Part shown: in pieces, positions 15,411 to 23,023 of the stretch
How positions within the stretch are numbered: position 1 is the first letter of the stretch
Layout of the letters: the number at the start of each line of letters is the position of its first letter
NCBI GenBank assembly: GCA_002722295.1
Contig: PBLF01000019.1
Location: 36,784 to 71,651 of the forward strand
DNA from: Stappia sp.
GTDB lineage: Bacteria > Pseudomonadota > Alphaproteobacteria > Rhizobiales > Stappiaceae
Direction of reading: 5' to 3'
Length of the DNA: 34,868 bases
Position numbers and translations under genes: made by a program
The notes under the pieces: model-generated
Told to the model about the DNA's origin: nothing
Database searches by the model: none
What the model saw: only the letters and a program-made list of their open reading frames with translations

Positions 15411-15497
15411 AGCATCCCCGTAACAATACCCCGATACCGCCCCTGTGGCATCCCGGTCACAAGACGACATCGCGAACCGAACGAAAGGAGCTCATCC

Positions 15498-16013
15498 ATG
15501 ACCCGGACAGCAGCCGCCGTTCTCAAGCCCGTCAGCCACGACGAACGCCCCGACATCGGACTGGACGACGCCTATCTGGCGACCATGTCCGAGAAACTTT
15601 CGGAGATCCTCGCCGCAACCTATCGGCTGACCGTGAAGAGCCACATCTACCACTGGAACGTGGTCGGCCCGCTCTTCAAGCCTCTGCACGAGTTGACGGA
15701 GGAGCACTACAACGCCCTCTTCGCGGCGACCGATGTCATCGCCGAGCGCATTCGCGCTTTGGGGCACCTGGCGCCGGCCACCCTGGCCGATGCGAAAAAC
15801 TTCGCCCCCAGGGGCGGAGATGTCAGCGAACTCAACGCAAGCGACATGGTCGCCGACCTGATCCACGATCACAGCGAGGCCGTAAAGACGATGCGGGCCG
15901 CCGCGACGATCGCCGGAGACGCGGGAGACGTCGTGACCGAAGACATGCTGACCGCTCATCTGACCTTCCACGAGAAGGCGCTCTGGATGCTGCGGGCGAT
16001 CGCGGCGACCTGA
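15498..16013 (+). CDS. dps: Dps-family DNA-protecting ferritin
   Basis: A 171-residue Dps/ferritin-like protein. The intersubunit ferroxidase ligands are visible: His in KSHIYHWNVVGP, His in LHELTEEHYNALF, and Asp/Glu in ATDVIAERIRALG. The C-terminal helix ends LTFHEKALWMLRAIAAT. Dps dodecamers oxidise and store iron with hydrogen peroxide and protect DNA in the nucleoid. The gene follows an AAAGGAG site. I found no GGAAC-type promoter in the 87 bases upstream, so it may be transcribed together with the DUF883 operon or from another promoter. A strong hairpin follows it. Confidence 0.93.
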   Translation: MTRTAAAVLKPVSHDERPDIGLDDAYLATMSEKLSEILAATYRLTVKSHIYHWNVVGPLFKPLHELTEEHYNALFAATDVIAERIRALGHLAPATLADAKNFAPRGGDVSELNASDMVADLIHDHSEAVKTMRAAATIAGDAGDVVTEDMLTAHLTFHEKALWMLRAIAAT

Positions 16014-16082
16014 CCGCGATTGTCGGAACCAGGAATTCCGGTCGGTCACATTCCCCCGATTTCACCCGATCCGGCCGGAATG

Positions 16083-16116
16083 ACCGCGGCGCCTCTTCGG
16101 CGCCGCGGTTTCCTTT
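16083..16116. terminator. hairpin terminator between dps and the second ecfG gene
   Basis: ACCGCGGCGCC at 16083-16093 and GGCGCCGCGGT at 16099-16109 form an 11-bp stem with a 5-base loop, followed by an imperfect T-run (TTTCCTTTT). It separates two converging units. Confidence 0.75.
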
Positions 16117-16133
16117 TGCCCGGCAAACCGGAA

Positions 16134-16691
16134 TCAGGACCTGGGGCCAGAGTAGTCCCCGACCGGTTCCGGCGCCGCCGCCTCGCCGTCCGCGAGTTCC
16201 AGCAGGTCCCTCAATCGAACCCGTGCCCGGTTGACCCTGCTCTTCAGCGTGCCCACCGCACAGCCGCAGATCTCCGCCGCCTCTTCGTAGGAAAACCCGG
16301 ACGCACCGACCAGCACCACCGCCTCGCGCTGGTCTTCGGGAAGCGCGTCGAGCGCGACGCGAATGTCCTTGAGCTCAAGCGACGCCTGCTGCGGGGCCTG
16401 CACCGCCATGCGGTCGGTCTGCAAGCCGTCACTGTCCGAAACCTCCCGTCCCGAACGGCGCAAGACGCTGTAGAACTCATTGCGCAGAATGCGAAACAGC
16501 CACGCCTTCATGTTCGTGCCGGGCTGGAAGGACTGCTGGTTGGCCCAGGCGCGAAGAATGGTGGTCTGCACCAGATCGTCCGCGAAATCGCTGCGACCAC
16601 ACAGGGACACGGCAAAGGCACGCAGCGCCGGCAACCGGCCGAGCATGTCTCGCTTGAAGTCGGGGTCGACCGCCTCGGTCGCGGCACTCAT
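16134..16691 (-). CDS. ecfG: ECF sigma factor EcfG (pair 2)
   Basis: A 185-residue paralogue of the sigma factor at 10558-11136. Region 2 contains DDLVQTTILRAWANQQSFQ and TNMKAWLFRILRNEFYSVLR; region 4 contains LPEDQREAVVLVGASGFSYE and EAAEICGCAVGTLKSRVNRA. The recognition helix is almost the same as in the first copy, so both should read similar promoters. The start overlaps the preceding nepR stop (ATGA). This pair lies next to, and divergent from, phyR, the classical GSR arrangement, which suggests this is the ancestral locus. The two copies differ in the linker between regions 2 and 4 and at both ends. Confidence 0.95.
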   Translation of the reverse strand: MSAATEAVDPDFKRDMLGRLPALRAFAVSLCGRSDFADDLVQTTILRAWANQQSFQPGTNMKAWLFRILRNEFYSVLRRSGREVSDSDGLQTDRMAVQAPQQASLELKDIRVALDALPEDQREAVVLVGASGFSYEEAAEICGCAVGTLKSRVNRARVRLRDLLELADGEAAAPEPVGDYSGPRS

Positions 16692-16885
16692 GATCCGCCG
16701 TCCGACGCCTTGCGTTCAGCTTCGTCCAGCCGCTCGAGCAGATCGAGGAACTTGTCGGGAATCCCCTCGTCCTGCACTGTCTCGTAGAGTTCGCGCAGCT
16801 TCTGGGTGATGTGGTCATGCCCTGGAACCGGAACGTCCGCGGACGTCAGGGGGGCGTCCAGCCGGGGCTTTCGCGTATCCGTCAT
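16688..16885 (-). CDS. nepR: NepR anti-sigma factor (pair 2)
   Basis: A 65-residue NepR with core ITQKLRELYETVQDEGIPDK followed by FLDLLERLDEA (about residues 26-57). It is coupled by an ATGA overlap to the second ecfG gene and transcribed divergently from phyR, 137 bases away. The core keeps the LREL-Y and IPDKFLxLL positions that contact sigma and PhyR. The N-terminal tail (with many Pro and Asp) is unlike that of the first copy. I find no clear GGAAC-type site on this strand of the shared intergenic region. Confidence 0.92.
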   Translation of the reverse strand: MTDTRKPRLDAPLTSADVPVPGHDHITQKLRELYETVQDEGIPDKFLDLLERLDEAERKASDGGS

Positions 16886-16952
16886 GTCTGCATCCCTATC
16901 CTTGCCGCACGCCCCCAGTCTAGCGGCAAACGTTAAAATCGCCCAACCTCAT

Positions 16953-16977
16953 GGAACTTTCCTCTCGCGTGAGCGTT
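16953..16977 (+). promoter_or_regulatory. EcfG-type promoter for phyR
   Basis: GGAAC at 16953-16957, a 16-base spacer and CGTT at 16974-16977, followed 45 bases later by the phyR start. This is an exact consensus match. Confidence 0.8.
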
Positions 16978-17022
16978 TGTGTGGTGTTCAATGCCTTAGA
17001 GAGGCAAACAGGGAGCCCCCTC

Positions 17023-17817
17023 ATGTCACTTTCCACCCGTGTTGCGTCCCACCTGCCCTACCTGCGTCGATACGCGAGGGCAGTGACCGGGTCGCAGAAG
17101 TCGGGCGATGCCTATGTCGCGGCCGCTCTCGAGGCCCTGATCGCCGATGTCTCGATCTTCCCGGACACCGGAAGCGATCGGGTCTCTCTCTACCGCCTGT
17201 TCGCAACGATCTTCGAATCCACCCGCATCGAGCCGGAGAGCGGAGACTCGCCCTTTGCCTGGGAGCAGCGCGCAACGGCGAACCTCGCGGTTCTCCCCTC
17301 GCCCGCGCGCCAGGCGTTCCTGCTCACCTCCGTCGAGGGTTTCACTCCGGCCGAAGCCGCCCGGATCCTCAATGTCGAGGAGAGCGAGATCGACGGCCTG
17401 CTGGCGGAAGCGGCCGAGGGAATCTCGCGCCAGATCGCGACCGACATCCTCATCATCGAGGACGAGCCGCTTATCGCCATGGACATCGAGTACATCGTCA
17501 GCGAACTCGGTCACAACGTGACAGGCATCGCCCGCACGCGCGACGAGGCGGTCGAGCTTTACAAGAACACCCGTCCGAAGATGATCCTGGCTGACATTCA
17601 GCTTGCCGACGGCAGCTCGGGCATCGATGCCGTGAACGACATCCTGACCACGTCAGATCTGCCGGTGATCTTCATCACCGCCTTCCCCGAGCGTCTGCTT
17701 ACCGGCGAGCGGCCGGAGCCGACGTTCCTCATCACCAAGCCCTTCAACCCGGACATGGTGAAAGCCCTCATCAGCCAGGCCCTGTTCTTCGACCAGAGTG
17801 TCGGCGCCGCTGCCTGA
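17023..17817 (+). CDS. phyR: PhyR response regulator (anti-anti-sigma factor)
   Basis: A 264-residue PhyR. Residues 1 to about 135 are a sigma-factor-like domain (PYLRRYARAVTGS and region-4-like LPSPARQAFLLTSVEGFTPA, EAARILNVEESEIDGLL) lacking DNA-binding function; residues about 140-260 are a receiver domain. The acidic pocket IIEDEP (Glu146, Asp147), phosphoacceptor Asp191 in LADIQLADG, FITAFPE and the lysine in ITKPFNPD are all present. On phosphorylation the sigma-like domain is released and binds NepR, freeing EcfG. ATG 17023 follows GGGAG; an upstream ATG at 16951 is in frame but lies in the promoter. It is followed by a strong terminator. Confidence 0.96.
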   Translation: MSLSTRVASHLPYLRRYARAVTGSQKSGDAYVAAALEALIADVSIFPDTGSDRVSLYRLFATIFESTRIEPESGDSPFAWEQRATANLAVLPSPARQAFLLTSVEGFTPAEAARILNVEESEIDGLLAEAAEGISRQIATDILIIEDEPLIAMDIEYIVSELGHNVTGIARTRDEAVELYKNTRPKMILADIQLADGSSGIDAVNDILTTSDLPVIFITAFPERLLTGERPEPTFLITKPFNPDMVKALISQALFFDQSVGAAA

Positions 17818-17920
17818 ACGGCCTCGGTCAGGTAAAACGGGAGACAACACCAGATACACTTTTTGCGAGTAAATCCGAGGTCATGAAATCCCGGATTTTC
17901 AGATTTGCGACACCGCAAAA

Positions 17921-17966
17921 GAAAAGGCCCGCGCAACCGCAGGACGGTGGCGCGGGCCTTTTCTTG
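17921..17966. terminator. bidirectional terminator between phyR and csbD-like gene
   Basis: GAAAAGGCCCGCGC at 17921-17934 and GCGCGGGCCTTTTC at 17950-17963 form a perfect 14-base stem with A-run and T-run flanks, placed between two converging genes. Confidence 0.9.
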
Positions 17967-18000
17967 TTCCGACCTGGCTCAGGCCGGTAAAAACCGGAAG

Positions 18001-18198
18001 TCAGTGGCGCTCGAGCCAGTCGTCGATCTCACGCTCGGCCTCTTCCTGGGCCTTGCCGTAGCGTTCCTGAATCTTCCCGACCAGCTTCCTGCGATTCCCG
18101 GCGACAACATCCAGATCGTCACCGGTGAGCTTGCCCCACTGCTCCTGAGCCGAGCCCTTGAATTGCTGCCAGTTGCCTTCGATCTGATTCCAGTTCAT
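18001..18198 (-). CDS. CsbD-family stress protein
   Basis: A 65-residue protein beginning MNWNQIEGNWQQFKGSAQEQ and containing WGKLTGDDLDVVAGNRRKLV, the hallmark of the CsbD family of small, soluble general-stress proteins. ATG 18198 follows AAGGAG; the longer open frame upstream is non-coding. A consensus EcfG-type promoter lies about 50 bases upstream on the same strand. The molecular role of CsbD proteins is unknown, but they are among the most strongly induced EcfG targets in alphaproteobacteria. The helical sequence is highly charged with no membrane segment. Confidence 0.93.
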   Translation of the reverse strand: MNWNQIEGNWQQFKGSAQEQWGKLTGDDLDVVAGNRRKLVGKIQERYGKAQEEAEREIDDWLERH

Positions 18199-18247
18199 CG
18201 GAAACTCCTTCTTGCATTCGGAACGTCTTTCGTGTTCCTGCAAGATC

Positions 18248-18272
18248 AACGCAGAGGCTCGCCCAGGGTTCC
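18248..18272 (-). promoter_or_regulatory. EcfG-type promoter for the CsbD-family gene
   Basis: On the minus strand GGAAC (18272-18268), a 16-base spacer and CGTT (18251-18248). Exact consensus. Confidence 0.75.
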
Positions 18273-18384
18273 GCAAAGACCAAAATTAATTCTTCGCAAT
18301 CTCCTGTGTCGACACACAAAAAATGCTTGGCCACTGCCACAAACCGCCGATAGAAGGAAGAATGCCCCTTTTGGAAACAATGCC

Positions 18385-20049
18385 GTGATCCGTATTTTAC
18401 CACCTGTCGTGTTCGGGTTGGTTGCCCTTGTCGGTATCGGCGCAACGGCCGTCGTGTATCGGGCGGAGGAAGCGGGAGACCGCATCCGCTTCGAGAACAT
18501 GGCGGACGAAAGCATCGACCGGATCGCAAGCCGCGTCCGCAAGCACGTCGCCTTGCTGATCTCGACCCACGCCTTCTTTTCCGCCCAAAGCGGCGAGGTC
18601 TCGCGTTCGGCCTTCCAGCGCTTCGTGGGCGGTCTGGAACTCGAGCAGGAGTTCGAGGGCATCCGGGGCATTGGCTATGCGGCGAGAATCTCCTCTGGCG
18701 AGGAGCAAACGGCCGAGATGCGCTTGCAGCGCGGTTATGGCCTGGATCTGGCCGTCTGGCCCGATACCGACCAGACCGTCCGCACGCCCATTGTGCTGCT
18801 GGAGCCCTTCGACGAACGCAACCGCGCCGCCCTCGGGTTCGACATGTTCTCCGAGCCTCGCAGGCGCGCGGCGATGCAGCAGGCCGTCGCGGACGGCACG
18901 CCCCACGCCAGTGCACCGGTCGAACTGGTTCAGGAGATCACCGAGACCAAGCAGGCGGGCTTTCTGGTCTACATACCGTTCTGGCGCGGCGGCGCGCCGC
19001 GCCCGGATACCCCGACGGCGGTCGACGGCTTCATCTACGCCCCCTTTCGCGCCGGGGATCTTCACGACGCCGCGCTGAAGCAGATGGCCGGCGACAGGTT
19101 TGTTCTGGAAACGAACGACGTCACCGGAGAAAAGCCCGTGAGGCTCTACCAGTCGGCGGGCTTCGACCACGCCGACACGCTCACCGGCATGGCGGTGACG
19201 CGTGTCATGGACATTGTGGGGCGCGACTGGGCCTTCACGGTGCGCGCCACCCCAGCCTTCCGCAGCTCCACGCGGCACCTGTATGCGATCCTGATCGGCG
19301 CGATTTCGCTTCTTCTGGCCCTGGCCTTCGCCCTTGCGACCCGCTTTCAGATCAAGGCCGTCGAGAGCGCCCACACCCTGCACGCCATCTCGGAAAAGAC
19401 AGTGCAGGAGAAGGATCTCATGCTTCAGGAGATGAAGCACAGGATCAAGAACTCCATCGCCCGCGTGCTTGCCATCGCCCGCCAGACGGCGGCCAGTTCA
19501 GAGACGCTGAGCGACTTCAGCACCTCCTTCTCGGCACGCCTCAATGCGATGGCCAATGCGCAGGACATGCTCACCCGCTCCCACTGGCAGAGGGCGGATC
19601 TGGAGGAACTCCTGAAGACGGAGCTCGAGCAGGTTTTTGGCGGCGCGCGGGACACCGACCGCCTGAACGGCCCCAAGGTCCTGCTTGATGAGCGCACCAC
19701 GCAGGCCCTCGGCCTGACCTTCCACGAGCTGGCAACCAACGCCCTGAAATACGGCGGCGTCGCCTCCAGGGACGGCGACCTTGACGTGCACTGGGAGATT
19801 CTCGGCTCCGGCCGCCAGAGACGCCTGCGCATCGACTGGGTGGAGACCTCGCCGGAGCCCATAGAAGCACCGAAAGGAAGGGGCTTCGGCTCGCGCCTCA
19901 TCGACGCCAACATTCGCGGCGAGCTGGGCGGTTCACTGGAACGGGAGTTCCCGAGCACCGGCATGGCGGTCCGCATGGTCATTCCCGTTCCGGAAGGTCC
20001 GGCACCACGCCGCAAACGCCGTGGCGCGGCGCAGAAAACACCGGCCTGA
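18385..20049 (+). CDS. CHASE-domain HWE/HisKA_2 sensor histidine kinase
   Basis: A 554-residue inner-membrane kinase. The start is taken as GTG 18385, just before the first membrane helix (ILPPVVFGLVALVGIGATAV); the frame is open further upstream through the antisense of csbD, which is not credible. A CHASE-type extracytoplasmic domain (about 40-270, with FEGIRGIGYAARI and LGFDMFSEPRRRAAM) is followed by a second helix (about 298-322) and a kinase core with EMKHRIKNSIARVLAIARQT (phospho-His352) and an intact N-box HELATNALKYGG. The G-boxes GRGFGSRLID and a WVET element are also kept. HWE kinases of this kind phosphorylate PhyR. Being beside phyR, it is a good candidate for the input kinase; the signal is unknown. 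Confidence 0.9.
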   Translation: MIRILPPVVFGLVALVGIGATAVVYRAEEAGDRIRFENMADESIDRIASRVRKHVALLISTHAFFSAQSGEVSRSAFQRFVGGLELEQEFEGIRGIGYAARISSGEEQTAEMRLQRGYGLDLAVWPDTDQTVRTPIVLLEPFDERNRAALGFDMFSEPRRRAAMQQAVADGTPHASAPVELVQEITETKQAGFLVYIPFWRGGAPRPDTPTAVDGFIYAPFRAGDLHDAALKQMAGDRFVLETNDVTGEKPVRLYQSAGFDHADTLTGMAVTRVMDIVGRDWAFTVRATPAFRSSTRHLYAILIGAISLLLALAFALATRFQIKAVESAHTLHAISEKTVQEKDLMLQEMKHRIKNSIARVLAIARQTAASSETLSDFSTSFSARLNAMANAQDMLTRSHWQRADLEELLKTELEQVFGGARDTDRLNGPKVLLDERTTQALGLTFHELATNALKYGGVASRDGDLDVHWEILGSGRQRRLRIDWVETSPEPIEAPKGRGFGSRLIDANIRGELGGSLEREFPSTGMAVRMVIPVPEGPAPRRKRRGAAQKTPA

Positions 20050-20051
20050 CC

Positions 20052-20077
20052 GGAACCCCTCCCCCATCGCGCGCGTT
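20052..20077 (+). promoter_or_regulatory. EcfG-type promoter for the AI-2E permease gene
   Basis: GGAAC at 20052-20056, a 17-base spacer and CGTT at 20074-20077, about 50 bases before the ATG. It begins three bases after the kinase stop. Confidence 0.65.
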
Positions 20078-20125
20078 GTGTAAAAGGGCGGCGTTTTCCG
20101 TCCCTTCACCGACACAGCGCGACAG

Positions 20126-21180
20126 ATGCGGGAGGCGCGGTTCTTGACCAAGTCCGACTTCGAGACCCTTTTGGGAAATGTTGCCAGGATTGCAGTGATC
20201 TTTCTCGGCGCCATCGCACTGATTGCGACGCTGGACATTGCCCAGGTCATTCTGGCCCCGATCTTTCTCGCCATTGTGATCGGTCTCATGTTCGGGCCGC
20301 TTTCCGACCGGATCGAGCAGGCCGGCATTCCCTCCTGGATCTCGGCCCTCGCGACCGTCGTCCTGTTTCTGATCCTGATCGCCGCGGCCGCCACGGGCTT
20401 CGCGGTGCCCCTGTCCGACTGGCTGGACAAGCTTCCTTCCATCTGGTCCAGGCTTCAGTCCGAACTGACGGACTGGCGCGGCGTGATCGCGTCCCTTGGC
20501 GGGCTTCAGGAGCAGATCCGCAGCGTGATGGGGTCGAGTGCGAGCATGAGGGTGAACGTGGAGGACACCTCCACCATGGAAAGCGTCGCCTATTTCGCAC
20601 CGACGTTCATGGCGCAGATCATCCTCTTTCTCGCGAGCATGTATTTCTTCATCGCCACGCGAAAGGGCATCCGCGACACCGCCATCACGTATTGCATCAC
20701 GCCACGACTGAGAAATGGCGTGCGCCGGACGTTCGACGACGTGGAAAACCGGGTGTCGCGCTATCTTCTGTCGATCACCGCCGTCAACGCGCTTCTGGCG
20801 TTCATGGTCTCGCTGGTGCTCTACCTGCTCGGCGTCCCCTCCCCGCTCCTGTGGGGCCTGATGGCGGGCGTTCTCAACTATGTCATCTACATCGGGCCGC
20901 CGTCATGGCGCTCATTCTCACAGGCGTGGGACTTGCGACAGCGGAAGGCACCCTGGCCATCCTCACGCCGCCACTCGCCTATCTGGGACTGAACCTGCTG
21001 GAGGCCCAGTTCATCACCCCGGCGGTGCTTGGGCGAACGATGACCCTCAATCCGTTTCTGGTCCTCGTCTCCATCGCGAGCTGGATCTGGCTGTGGGGCC
21101 CGACGGGCGGTTTCATCGCCGTCCCCTCCCTGCTCGTCCTCGGCGCGATCCTGTCCAACATTCTCCCGCACGAAGGCTGA
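20126..21180 (+). pseudogene. AI-2E family transporter, frameshifted
   Basis: Two adjoining frames together encode one AI-2E/PerM-type membrane transporter of about 350 residues. The first frame (from ATG 20126, or TTG 20144 which has the better GGGAGG spacing) runs through several helices to NYVIYIGPP and then becomes nonsense, ending at 20992. The correct continuation, MALILTGVGLATAEGTLAIL then PPLAYLGLNLLEAQFITPAV and LGRTMTLNPFLVLVSI, is in another frame to the stop at 21180. The break is at about 20894-20903, where family members read 'IGPAVMAL': one base appears missing in GGGCCGCCGTC. It may be a true inactivation or a sequence error in a GC-rich stretch; both halves look otherwise well conserved. 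Confidence 0.85.
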
Positions 21181-21226
21181 GGAACCGCAAAAGGCAGAAG
21201 CATCACCCGCCAGGAAGGAGCATCTC

Positions 21227-21502
21227 ATGAAACCGAAAACGCCCGTCCATCAGAAGGACCCCATCGACGCGAAACCCGGCGACAGCAAGGATGTGGAGCA
21301 AACCGCTCTGACGATCTCTTCCGGCGAAATCGCGGCCGCAGAGATCTCCGAGGGAACGCGCGAAGAGCGCATCGAACGCCTGAAGCGCATGAAAGCGGAT
21401 CTCGAGGCGCGCATGGAAGGAGAAGAAGGCGGCAAGCTCTCTCCTCTGCGTGACGAGATCGACCGGGCACTTGCCCGCCTGAATGCGCCGGAAGCACAAT
21501 GA
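21227..21502 (+). CDS. small charged hypothetical protein (91 aa)
   Basis: ATG 21227 follows a GAAGGAG site, 46 bases after the AI-2E permease stop, and a strong terminator follows the gene, so it is probably the last gene of that unit. The product is hydrophilic: a Lys/Asp/Pro-rich N-terminus, then a helical segment (TREERIERLKRMKADLEARM) ending in LRDEIDRALARLNAPE, which looks like a short coiled coil. No cysteine, membrane segment or known motif is visible. I do not recognise a family; position suggests a stress-regulon member. Confidence 0.7.
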   Translation: MKPKTPVHQKDPIDAKPGDSKDVEQTALTISSGEIAAAEISEGTREERIERLKRMKADLEARMEGEEGGKLSPLRDEIDRALARLNAPEAQ

Positions 21503-21517
21503 ATGTCCGAGCGAGCA

Positions 21518-21555
21518 CGAAAAAGCCGCCGCCCCGAAAGGGCGGCGGCTTTTTC
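21518..21555 (+). terminator. intrinsic terminator after the 91-aa gene
   Basis: GAAAAAGCCGCCGCCCC and GGGCGGCGGCTTTTTC form a long perfect stem with a small loop and T-run. It also has an A-run on the left and may act on both strands. Confidence 0.92.
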
Positions 21556-21595
21556 GACATGAAGGAAGGATGAGGGCGGAAACGACAACTGCGAC

Positions 21596-21865
21596 TTATA
21601 GACCGCTCACCTGAAAGCTCTTTCCGACAGGCCAGCCAGTGCAGGTGGAACGGTCGGCACCGGCGACACAGCGCACCTGAACCGGGTCGAGCGAGGACTG
21701 CGCGACCTTCCGGTCCGACTTGGCGGCCTGGTTGGAGACAACGGTCCGAACGGGATCCGCACCCGATCCGGACTGCGGCGACAGGGCGAGCGCCACCGCG
21801 CCACCAAGACATGCCAATCCCAGAACTGCGCCAACGGTATAGGTCATGATCGTCGAATGGGTCAT
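21596..21865 (-). CDS. small exported or membrane-anchored hypothetical protein (89 aa)
   Basis: Starts at ATG 21865 after a GGAGGT site with good spacing. The N-terminus (MTHSTIMTYTVGAVLGLACL, then GGAVALAL) is a signal peptide or single anchor; the rest is a short polar domain with two cysteines (VRCVAGADRSTCTGW) that could form a disulfide in the periplasm. I do not recognise the family. A near-consensus EcfG-type promoter 21 bases upstream of the start suggests stress induction. Confidence 0.7.
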   Translation of the reverse strand: MTHSTIMTYTVGAVLGLACLGGAVALALSPQSGSGADPVRTVVSNQAAKSDRKVAQSSLDPVQVRCVAGADRSTCTGWPVGKSFQVSGL

Positions 21866-21885
21866 CTTGCTACCTCCACCAAGTT

Positions 21886-21910
21886 AACGTGGAAGTAAGG
21901 AAAAGGTTTC
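21886..21910 (-). promoter_or_regulatory. near-consensus EcfG-type promoter for the 89-aa gene
   Basis: On the minus strand GAAAC (21910-21906), a 16-base spacer and CGTT (21889-21886). The same GAAAC variant precedes the DUF883 gene. Confidence 0.5.
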
Positions 21911-22212
21911 ATCCGAATTTCACATGCCCCCGGCGGCGGGGCGTTTACCTGCGCCATTCAAGAGCGCCGGGCGCGGCCCGCCCCTTCCGTGCCCCTGTCA
22001 AAGGCGGCAAGGCGAACGCCTCTTACAGCGTGATCACTCATCCGGACAATGCACAGCACGCATGACGCGAATCTATCAATAAAATACCCCCATTGCGTGT
22101 CATCTGCGTATATTTTAGGCATTCCATGACCCTCCCGCCACGAAAAACGGCTTGCACACATCCTCGTCATTCATAAACATACAGTACGTTCTGTTTTTTA
22201 ATGAGGAGCCGC
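21911..22212. other. intergenic region before the ABC transporter operon
   Basis: About 300 bases with no credible gene. The last 130 bases are much more AT-rich than the surroundings and should contain the operon promoter. ACAG at 22181-22184 and CTGT at 22191-22194 form a small dyad just before the first gene, a weak candidate for a regulator site. Confidence 0.35.
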
Positions 22213-23022
22213 ATGGACCGCGCCCTGACATCCCGCCTCCTGTTCGGCGCGTTGATCGTGCTGCTCTACCTGTTCCTGCTGCTTCCCGTTCTGGCGGTCA
22301 CTTACGTCAGCTTTTTCGACAGCCAGTTCCTGTCATTCCCGCCCCCCGGCTACACCCTGCGCTGGTTCGCGAATGTGCTCGAACAGGACGCGCTGATAAG
22401 CGGGTTCATCACCAGCGGCGAGGTCGCCCTCCTCGCATCCGTGATCGGGGTGGTGTCCGGTGTCCTGGCGAGCCTCGCGCTCGTGCACTTCGAGTTCCCC
22501 GGGCGCGAGGCGATCAAGAGCTTCCTTCTTGCCCCCCTCCTCGTGCCGGGCATCGTGATCGGCACGGCGCTCTACATCTTCTATATCCAGATCGCCCAAT
22601 CGACGGGCTGGAACCCGACCCGCTCGCTCACGGGCCTCGTGGTCGCCCACGTCATGCTGACGATTCCATGGTCGGTGCGCCTGATCGCGGCATCCATGGG
22701 CATGCTTGACCGCTCGGTCGAGGAAGCCGCACGCAATCTGGGCGCCGGCGCGCTGAAGACATTCGTCCTCATCACCTTGCCGCGCATGCGCGCCGGCATC
22801 GTCGCGGCCGCCCTTTTCTCCTTCGTCATCAGCTTCGAGAACCTCGAGGTCTCCGTGCTGCTGGTGCAGCCGGGAGCGACGACCCTGCCCATCGCGATGC
22901 TCCAGTACATCGAATGGAACATGGACCCGACACTGGCAGCCGCCAGCGCCGTTCAGATCCTCATCATCGGCGCGCTCCTGCTGATTTCCGACCGTTTCGT
23001 CAAGCTCTCTCAGGTGGTGTGA
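22213..23022 (+). CDS. ABC transporter permease, PotC-like
   Basis: A 269-residue inner-membrane permease with six hydrophobic segments and the conserved cytoplasmic loop EEAARNLGAGALKTFVLITL followed by PRMRAGI near residues 170-200, which docks with the ATPase. The layout matches the second permease of spermidine/putrescine-type importers (PotC/YdcV class). ATG 22213 is preferred because GAGGA lies eight bases upstream; the ATG at 22201 lies before that site. It is the first gene of the operon, one base from the ATPase gene. Polyamine-type importers also carry betaines, opines and other small cations, so the substrate cannot be fixed. Confidence 0.9.
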   Translation: MDRALTSRLLFGALIVLLYLFLLLPVLAVTYVSFFDSQFLSFPPPGYTLRWFANVLEQDALISGFITSGEVALLASVIGVVSGVLASLALVHFEFPGREAIKSFLLAPLLVPGIVIGTALYIFYIQIAQSTGWNPTRSLTGLVVAHVMLTIPWSVRLIAASMGMLDRSVEEAARNLGAGALKTFVLITLPRMRAGIVAAALFSFVISFENLEVSVLLVQPGATTLPIAMLQYIEWNMDPTLAAASAVQILIIGALLLISDRFVKLSQVV

Positions 23023-23023
23023 T

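Noticed and set aside
15411..15497. EcfG promoter directly before dps
   Set aside because: No GGAAC or GAAAC with a CGTT at proper distance is present in this 87-base gap.
16886..16950. EcfG promoter for the second nepR-ecfG pair
   Set aside because: CGTT occurs on the right strand near 16930, but no GGAAC lies 16-18 bases from it.
17905..18384. 160-codon N-terminal extension of the CHASE kinase
   Set aside because: It would run through the phyR terminator region and the antisense of the CsbD gene; the first membrane helix begins right after GTG 18385.
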